NCBI GenBank assembly: GCA_026415975.1
Contig: JAOAFZ010000002.1
Coordinates: 175,390-239,389 of the forward strand
Length of the DNA stretch: 64,000 bases
Direction of reading: 5' to 3'
Source of the DNA: Patescibacteria group bacterium
Lineage (GTDB): Bacteria; Patescibacteriota; Microgenomatia; UBA1406; GWC2-37-13
Numbering within the stretch: position 1 is the stretch's first letter; every line of letters begins with the position of its first letter. The translations under genes were made by a program, and so were the position numbers. Of the stretch, positions 58,807-64,000 are shown piece after piece. The notes under the pieces are model-generated. The model made no database searches. It had not been told where the DNA came from and was given only the letters and a program-made list of their open reading frames with translations.

Positions 58807-59856
58807 TTAAGGCTGGGTAGTTACAATAGCATTATTGGAATAACCCGAAGAACCATTTCCGGAGATAATAAAGGCACGTATTCGATAGACGTAGGTAGTG
58901 TTTGGTTGTAAACCCGTATTGGAATACATCTGGAGATTGGCACTTAAGGTTGCGATTACATCAAATGACGGATTGCTACTGAAAAGCGCCCGTTCTATTT
59001 CGAATCCGTCTTCATTGTTGCTTGTGTCGGTCCAAGTCAGGCTAACTTGCGAGTTCGAACTAGCAGTCGCTGCAAGATTTGCAGGTGCCAGAATCGTCGG
59101 GCTGGGTGATATGGTGGGAGTCGCAGTAACATCCGGTGTTGGTGAGGGGGTAACATTACGACGTAAACATCGCTGATAATCTGCGGAGGTACATTTCCCC
59201 GGCCCAAGATTCATGAGTATCCGAGAACAATCCAGAGTATTACAATTTGTACGCGGCGTTGGAGTCCCACTGGGTGTGGGTATAACTGAAGGCCCATTTG
59301 GTGAACGTGTCGGATTCAGCGCCGCACTACGAGTGCCATTCGGGGTATTTTCATCATCTTCCCCAGAGTCTTCACCTGGTGTCACCGTGGGAGTCAGAGG
59401 TGCGGAACTGGTTGCTTCCGGGACAGTGGCAAAGCCTGCGGATGGTGTAGCCTCTTTATCCTTTGTCGAAGCCTTGGTAGTAAAACTCCAGGGGACCCCC
59501 CCGTTATCATAAACCGAATCACCTACCCGAACTACAAAATGATACGTAGTTGCCGGCGAGAGAAATACAAGTTCTACCTTATGATTTGTAGTAGCTCCCG
59601 GTTCTATTGTTACCTGATCCATCCGCGCGGGTGTGGTTCCATATTCGATGATTCCCTGTGATTCGGAGTCGGTAGTCCAGGTGATAACAGCAGTTGAGGT
59701 GGTTATTGAAGAGATAGTGAGGTCTTTTGGAGCTGAATAGCTTGCCCGGGATATTACACCGAAGTAAGACAACAACCCCCCGACTATCAGCGGGATAGCA
59801 ATCAGCACGCCGGTCAGCACAGCGGTGAAGCGCGTGAGCTTAAGCTTTTTCATCAC
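58807..59856 (-). CDS. Surface protein with two FN3-like domains and 4-Cys microdomain (3)
   Basis: 349 aa: a helix (FTAVLTGVLIAIPLIVGGLLSY), FN3-like module 1 (ITTSTAVITWTTDSESQGIIEYG), a Thr/Pro/Asn linker, the 4-Cys block CNTLDCSRILMNLGPGKCTS..C, a Pro/Thr linker and a second FN3 domain (PANLAATASSNSQVSLTWTD ... YVYRIRAFI). The FN3 modules are the type used in protein adhesion or spacing. ATG 59856 or 59853 could both start. Confidence 0.7.
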   Translation of the reverse strand: MMKKLKLTRFTAVLTGVLIAIPLIVGGLLSYFGVISRASYSAPKDLTISSITTSTAVITWTTDSESQGIIEYGTTPARMDQVTIEPGATTNHKVELVFLSPATTYHFVVRVGDSVYDNGGVPWSFTTKASTKDKEATPSAGFATVPEATSSAPLTPTVTPGEDSGEDDENTPNGTRSAALNPTRSPNGPSVIPTPSGTPTPRTNCNTLDCSRILMNLGPGKCTSADYQRCLRRNVTPSPTPDVTATPTISPSPTILAPANLAATASSNSQVSLTWTDTSNNEDGFEIERALFSSNPSFDVIATLSANLQMYSNTGLQPNTTYVYRIRAFIISGNGSSGYSNNAIVTTQP

Positions 59857-59874
59857 TGCATTCAGTGTACCGGA

Positions 59875-60603
59875 TCAGATGAGGATTTTCAAAATGATTC
59901 CTACTGCCAGGAGGATGATTCCCGGCACTGCTGCACCAATCACATTCTCGAAGATACCGGCTTCCATGAGCTGTTGCGGAGCCTGTTGCTGCTGCTGGAC
60001 CACAACCTGTTGCCCCCCCCCGCCGGTTCCCGGAAGTGAGCCAACCGGGTCCACTGTCGGAATAGTAGTTGACCCAGTTTGCATTTGATTTCTGGTACCA
60101 CCATTCAAACTGAAAGCAGTAAGATCTGCACACTCGATAATATTCTCCCCATTAATATCCGCAGCAACGATCTTTGAAGTATCATTCTGAGTTTTGTCGC
60201 AGTAGAACTGAATGGTACCTGGGCTGGCCGTATTGAGTGTAAACTTAATTGTCGCCATCTCCGATGCTTGTGTTAAAGATTTTGTCGGTGTATCAAAGAT
60301 TCCGCTTAAGTAAACTTGACCATCATCAACGGTTACCCGGTATTCATCAAAGGTATCTGCCGACGTGGTCACATTTTCCTGGGTGGTGGAAATCTGAGAA
60401 CTGTCGTAGATTATATAGACATCACTGCCCCCTACTGCTTCTCCCTGTGGGTCCACGATTATACGGACATCAAATGTATCACCTGGATTACCGGAAAAGC
60501 TTGTAGGTTCAAATCGCAAGACAGCGGCCTGAACACCTCCGGATGCGCTCAAAAACAGAAGGGTGCTCAGCAAAAACGGTAGCAGACGGGAAATACGGTT
60601 CAT
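59875..60603 (-). CDS. Cohesin-like secreted membrane protein
   Basis: 242 aa: a signal peptide (LLPFLLSTLLFLSASGGVQAA), a cohesin-type beta module (LRFEPTSFSGNPGDTFDVRIIVDPQGEAVGGSDVYIIYDSSQI ... MATIKFTLNTASPGTIQFYC), an LPGTG-like motif before a Gln-rich stretch, and a C-terminal helix (VIGAAVPGIILLAVGIILKILI). Cohesins bind dockerin modules. CATAAT ends 6 nt before the ATG. Confidence 0.7.
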   Translation of the reverse strand: MNRISRLLPFLLSTLLFLSASGGVQAAVLRFEPTSFSGNPGDTFDVRIIVDPQGEAVGGSDVYIIYDSSQISTTQENVTTSADTFDEYRVTVDDGQVYLSGIFDTPTKSLTQASEMATIKFTLNTASPGTIQFYCDKTQNDTSKIVAADINGENIIECADLTAFSLNGGTRNQMQTGSTTIPTVDPVGSLPGTGGGGQQVVVQQQQQAPQQLMEAGIFENVIGAAVPGIILLAVGIILKILI

Positions 60604-60624
60604 TAGTTCATTATGCGGAATTCA

Positions 60625-61374
60625 TTACCGAAATTCAAGCTTTATCGGCTGAAATTGCGGATTTATAACAGTGATATCTTTATCTACGAACTTTGATGTT
60701 TCTTTCCCGATTCTCGGAGCTACCTCGAGATAGAATGTACCCGGCTTGTTTGCTTTTACCTTCAGCTCCAGAACCGGTGATTCTGGTGAAAAAGGCGTCG
60801 CATCCCGAACGTTTATATCTTTGATTCCGGTAATTGAAAAATAAGTTTTGCGATCATGTTTATAGATGCGGAATGCCTTGTTTATCGAGACTGCATCAAC
60901 AATCTCGAATGCCTCCTTATCGTAGGGAAAAAGGAGGTCAAAACCATTCACGTCTGCTCCATTTGAATTTGCAACTACACGAATTACAACTTCCTGCCCC
61001 ACCGGGAATGATCCTTCTTGAGTAGCTGCAAAAACAACAGAGGGCTGTGTTGGATCTATCGTCGGTATAGTACGTGTTGCAGGAGTGCCAGGTGTTCCCC
61101 CGCTCCCGGCTGTGCCGCTTGCAACAGTATTATCTCCTCGGCGACCAAGAATCATGATAGCAATGGTAATAACAAGGAGCACACCCACACCGATTGCAAT
61201 AATTTTCACCTGAGGGCGTTTTTTCGAAGTGTCAGAAAACTGCGGGCTCAGAGATGCAGATTGTCCGGATTGCGGTTTTTCTTCACCTCCCGCACGGCCG
61301 AACGAGGTCGGCATCCCGTCTGCTTCTTTGGCTGCAGAAGGTGGCATGGTGAGTTTAGGATTGGTGTTGTCCAT
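60625..61374 (-). CDS. Membrane-anchored cohesin-like protein
   Basis: 249 aa: a cytoplasmic start, one helix (VKIIAIGVGVLLVITIAIMIL), a linker, and a cohesin-like module (SVVFAATQEGSFPVGQEVVIRVVANSNGADVNGFDLLFPYDKEAFEIV ... PVLELKVKANKPGTFYLEVA). The type II membrane orientation places the module outside the cell. Upstream TATAAT leaves a short leader with AAGG about 10 nt before the ATG. Confidence 0.68.
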   Translation of the reverse strand: MDNTNPKLTMPPSAAKEADGMPTSFGRAGGEEKPQSGQSASLSPQFSDTSKKRPQVKIIAIGVGVLLVITIAIMILGRRGDNTVASGTAGSGGTPGTPATRTIPTIDPTQPSVVFAATQEGSFPVGQEVVIRVVANSNGADVNGFDLLFPYDKEAFEIVDAVSINKAFRIYKHDRKTYFSITGIKDINVRDATPFSPESPVLELKVKANKPGTFYLEVAPRIGKETSKFVDKDITVINPQFQPIKLEFR

Positions 61375-61410
61375 AGCTGAATACCTTTTTTAAAAAATTA
61401 TATAGTACCG

Positions 61411-63441
61411 TTATTCTAGGCCGGTAACCTCCTCGTCGTACTTGAACTCGAGGGCAGCCATAATCAGGCGGAAATCTTGGGCATCTACGATACCGTCAAG
61501 ATTAAGATCTGCCACATCGAGAATGTTCTGTTCCTTGCTACCAAGATTGGAACGCACCACAGTTGCATCGATCGAATCTATAAACCCATCTTGCACATTT
61601 CCCACGGGAAGGTCGCCCGCGAGCATATAAATCTTGGTGAAATCAAAGGTGTTTTCTCCTTCCTGAATGGTTATCTTACCCAGCGTACAGTAATATCTGC
61701 CGTCAACCACTTCGGTCGGAGCGTTATCACAGATCCGTTTCTGGAGGTGATGATCACCCTTTACAAAGATTGAGTACTCATTTCCGAAAGGTATATTAGA
61801 AAAATCAGCAGATCCCTGATATGTCATTATATTTCGATCTCCGCGACCCGCCTCGACAAAGTCAACGGTCTGATACACCGGCCTGGTGAGATACCTGTTT
61901 GCCAGCCCGATTTTAACTCTGATCGAAGGTTTGACTGGAGGGACATTTACCCCGATTCCATTAAATTTAACTTTCAGAGTTACCCGGGCAGCACCACTGC
62001 CTTGACAGGGAGTTGAGGCTTCACAACCGTTTGCCCAGTCACGATCACAGTTATACGTACCGGTTTTACAGAAACACTGTCCGTTAATACATTGTCCATT
62101 TGCTTTACAATCGGCTTCGTTCCGGCACGACCCCTGACCATCATTCTTTTTACACCTTCCGTCGGTGTCGCAATAGTATCCAGGGGCACATGGAGTGTCT
62201 GCACGACAGGAACCTACTGGCTGACAGACTCTAGTAGCAGCATCGCAGGTATAACCGCTTGGACACCGTGCATCGGTGTCGTTACACTGGGGAGGGAAAC
62301 AGACTCCCTGCTTGCAGCTGTACCCTTCGGGGCATGGTCTGTTTGCATCGCAGTAGACCGGAAAACAACGATTATTCTGGCAGATGTAGCCGTTCTGACA
62401 TTGCTCGTTGTCCTGGCAGCTACCACCTGCGGGTACGCGTGTGGGCTCGGCATTACCAACGCAGATTCTGTCTCTACAGATACCGCTCTGGCACTGAGAG
62501 CCCGATGTACAAACACCCCCCGCCTGACATCTCCCCTGAACTTCACAGCCATTTGCCCAGTTATTGTCGCAGTTATTGTACCCGGTGTTACAGCTGCAGA
62601 TATTCCCGGCATTACAGCTTGAATTAGCAGGACAATTCCCGGCTGCTGGAGCTTGTGTAACTGTAACTATTGGATTGGTTGGATCGGTGCACTGGAAGTT
62701 CTCTGAACATACCTTTCCCCCGGTGCAGTCCGCATTAGAAGTACACTGTACACTCGATGCATCTACAGTAAATTGAACCACACAGCGCGCCTCAGGAAGG
62801 GAAAACTGCTTGGTAGATGAATTTCCGAAGTATCCGTTTACCTGGATTCGAGTAGCAATCTGATTTACCTTTTGGTTCGCATTATTCACATTCTGGTCTT
62901 TGACAATAAAGAACTCCCAGGGAATCTCAAGAGTATGAGAGGATTTTGCACTCACGGTCCCGCTTGAGTAAATCAAATGATAATTTCCATCCTGCTGACG
63001 AACGCCTGCCGGCTGTCCGAACTTATCTAAGTGAGCTTTGGGAACACGAATTTCTTTCGGGTTCGAATCCGGGGGGGTAGGATACGGGTTCCCAATGTTA
63101 TACATGGCTGCAATAAACTCTGTTACGTTGGTATTTGAGTTTAAAGTAATCCGCGCTTTCTGCCCTGGTCTCAGAACGTTTGAATTGGTTGCTTTACCAT
63201 CGGCATCAACTATCACTACACTTGATGCAGAACACCAGGTGTTGCGACAGTTTTTCCCTCCGGAATACCCGCTAGAAACGAATCCCAGCGGACTCTGCAC
63301 ACAGACTCCCCCGGGACCAAGGCACTGTGCATCTGCGGTGCAGGATTTATCCACCTGGGCAGCAACCGGGCGGGGAGCAAATACAAGCTGAAATGCGAAA
63401 ACTGATAAGAGTGCAATTCTGTATAGATATAGATATTTCAT
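61411..63441 (-). CDS. Cys-rich secreted protein with C-terminal dockerin
   Basis: 676 aa: a signal peptide (YRIALLSVFAFQLVFAPRPVAA), an N-terminal beta region, a long array of Cys-rich repeats (CTSNADCTGGKVC, CQNGYICQNNRC, CPSGYTCDAATRVC and others), a beta domain (AARVTLKVKFNGIGVNVPPVK) and a dockerin-like end with two EF-hand-like repeats, GNVQDGFIDSIDATVV and LNLDGIVDAQDFRLIM. The start follows the upstream stop by 2 nt (TGATTATG). Possible binding partner of the cohesin-like neighbours. Confidence 0.78.
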   Translation of the reverse strand: MKYLYLYRIALLSVFAFQLVFAPRPVAAQVDKSCTADAQCLGPGGVCVQSPLGFVSSGYSGGKNCRNTWCSASSVVIVDADGKATNSNVLRPGQKARITLNSNTNVTEFIAAMYNIGNPYPTPPDSNPKEIRVPKAHLDKFGQPAGVRQQDGNYHLIYSSGTVSAKSSHTLEIPWEFFIVKDQNVNNANQKVNQIATRIQVNGYFGNSSTKQFSLPEARCVVQFTVDASSVQCTSNADCTGGKVCSENFQCTDPTNPIVTVTQAPAAGNCPANSSCNAGNICSCNTGYNNCDNNWANGCEVQGRCQAGGVCTSGSQCQSGICRDRICVGNAEPTRVPAGGSCQDNEQCQNGYICQNNRCFPVYCDANRPCPEGYSCKQGVCFPPQCNDTDARCPSGYTCDAATRVCQPVGSCRADTPCAPGYYCDTDGRCKKNDGQGSCRNEADCKANGQCINGQCFCKTGTYNCDRDWANGCEASTPCQGSGAARVTLKVKFNGIGVNVPPVKPSIRVKIGLANRYLTRPVYQTVDFVEAGRGDRNIMTYQGSADFSNIPFGNEYSIFVKGDHHLQKRICDNAPTEVVDGRYYCTLGKITIQEGENTFDFTKIYMLAGDLPVGNVQDGFIDSIDATVVRSNLGSKEQNILDVADLNLDGIVDAQDFRLIMAALEFKYDEEVTGLE

Positions 63442-63443
63442 AA

Positions 63444-64000
63444 TCAGGAAACCGGCATTTCCCTGCCGGGGAGAACTGATACCGGTACCGGTGCCGTATC
63501 GGGCAGGCACGTCGAGGTGTTGCTACAGGTCGGATTTGGTGCAATCGTTATTGTCGGTGACGGGCCGACATCCGTCGCCGGAGTCGGAGTAGGCTGTGTG
63601 GTAGGAGACGGGCCGTCCGTTGGGGACGGTCTGGCTGCTTCGCCGATCTGCACCAATGCTTGCGTCGATGAACCGGCTCCGATGGAATAGGAAACCGGCT
63701 CGCCTGTAGTACCTCCGGGTCCGACTATCTCCATCGTATTGGGAGTCAGATTAAATGCCACACTCCCGTCGGCTGCTGCTCTAAACTTCACTTTCACCAG
63801 TACCCGCTGGGCCAGCTGCGACTCCGGTTTTAGTGAAGATAGAACCAGCCGGTATTGCCCTGCTGTAGAACCGGTCTGTGCTGTGTAGGTTTCCAGTACC
63901 TTTGTATCGAAGTAGTTTGTCTCAGACTTCCCTACCTCGGCACTTTCGAAGCCGTTTGTTACGTATTCGACAACGTTTTTTCCCGCTGTAACAGGCGTTT
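63444..64000 (-). CDS. Partial cohesin-like surface protein (runs off the window)
   Basis: The frame is open to the window edge; only the C-terminal 185 residues are seen and the true start lies outside. The visible beta module (LETYTAQTGSTAGQYRLVL ... QRVLVKVKFRAAADGSVAFNLT) resembles the second half of a cohesin domain, followed by a Pro/Thr linker and a C-terminal CSNTSTCLPDTAPV tail. The GTG at 63795-63797 is an internal codon, not the start. First gene of the seven-gene surface operon seen here. Confidence 0.6.
   Translation of the reverse strand, partial: TPVTAGKNVVEYVTNGFESAEVGKSETNYFDTKVLETYTAQTGSTAGQYRLVLSSLKPESQLAQRVLVKVKFRAAADGSVAFNLTPNTMEIVGPGGTTGEPVSYSIGAGSSTQALVQIGEAARPSPTDGPSPTTQPTPTPATDVGPSPTITIAPNPTCSNTSTCLPDTAPVPVSVLPGREMPVS

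Overview
The window reads as a chromosomal segment of a Patescibacteria (CPR) genome, perhaps of the Microgenomates type. This is inferred from the gene mix, not from a marker gene. The pointers are: a PolX-PHP polymerase; small surface proteins built as one membrane helix plus a Thr/Pro/Ser-rich linker plus a beta domain; cohesin-like and dockerin-like modules; a sortase; very large GT-C type membrane proteins beside GT4 and GT2 glycosyltransferases; and a TraG/VirD4-like ATPase. TGA acts as a stop, so the recoded Gracilibacteria/Absconditabacteria are unlikely. No rRNA, CRISPR array, transposase or phage gene was seen.

Layout. 0-3.7 kb: glycan genes. 3.8-10.5 kb (minus): CBS protein, aminopeptidase, amino-acid permease, an unknown and polX. 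rnhB diverges from polX at 10.5 kb. 11.4-16.7 kb (minus): pyrB-carA-carB, flanked by two promoter-led intergenic RNA candidates. 17-25 kb: membrane redox protein, tRNA-Leu(CAA), a type II toxin-antitoxin pair under palindromic operators, a copper-type membrane protein, dnaB, hsp20 with a CIRCE-like operator, tRNA-Thr(GGT) and a TrmH/SpoU methyltransferase. 25.05-25.47 kb: a gene-free strand switch with DnaA-box-like sites, a candidate origin. 25.5-46.9 kb (all plus): sorted surface protein, zincin, a palindrome-saturated gene, then an envelope-glycan locus with four glycosyltransferases and three giant paralogous GT-C proteins, ending in a TraG-like ATPase. 47-57 kb: mixed housekeeping (YtxH, HAD, response regulator, MsrQ-like protein, ychF, DsbB, sortase, deformylase, bL28, site-2 protease). 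57.4-64 kb (minus): seven consecutive extracellular-protein genes with cohesin-like, dockerin-like, Cys-rich and fibronectin III modules.

Two themes stand out. First, about 28 genes carry a -10-like hexamer only 5-10 nt before the start codon, so most mRNAs here look leaderless; I used this to choose starts. Second, the window is rich in cell-surface construction: polysaccharide synthesis, a sortase with LPxTG-like substrates, oxidative folding (DsbB) and a putative cohesin-dockerin assembly. One short gene at 27.75-28.29 kb is unlike everything else. It has a long leader with an approximately 30-bp hairpin, a strong Shine-Dalgarno and a GTG start, and its coding sequence is folded into a string of perfect hairpins.
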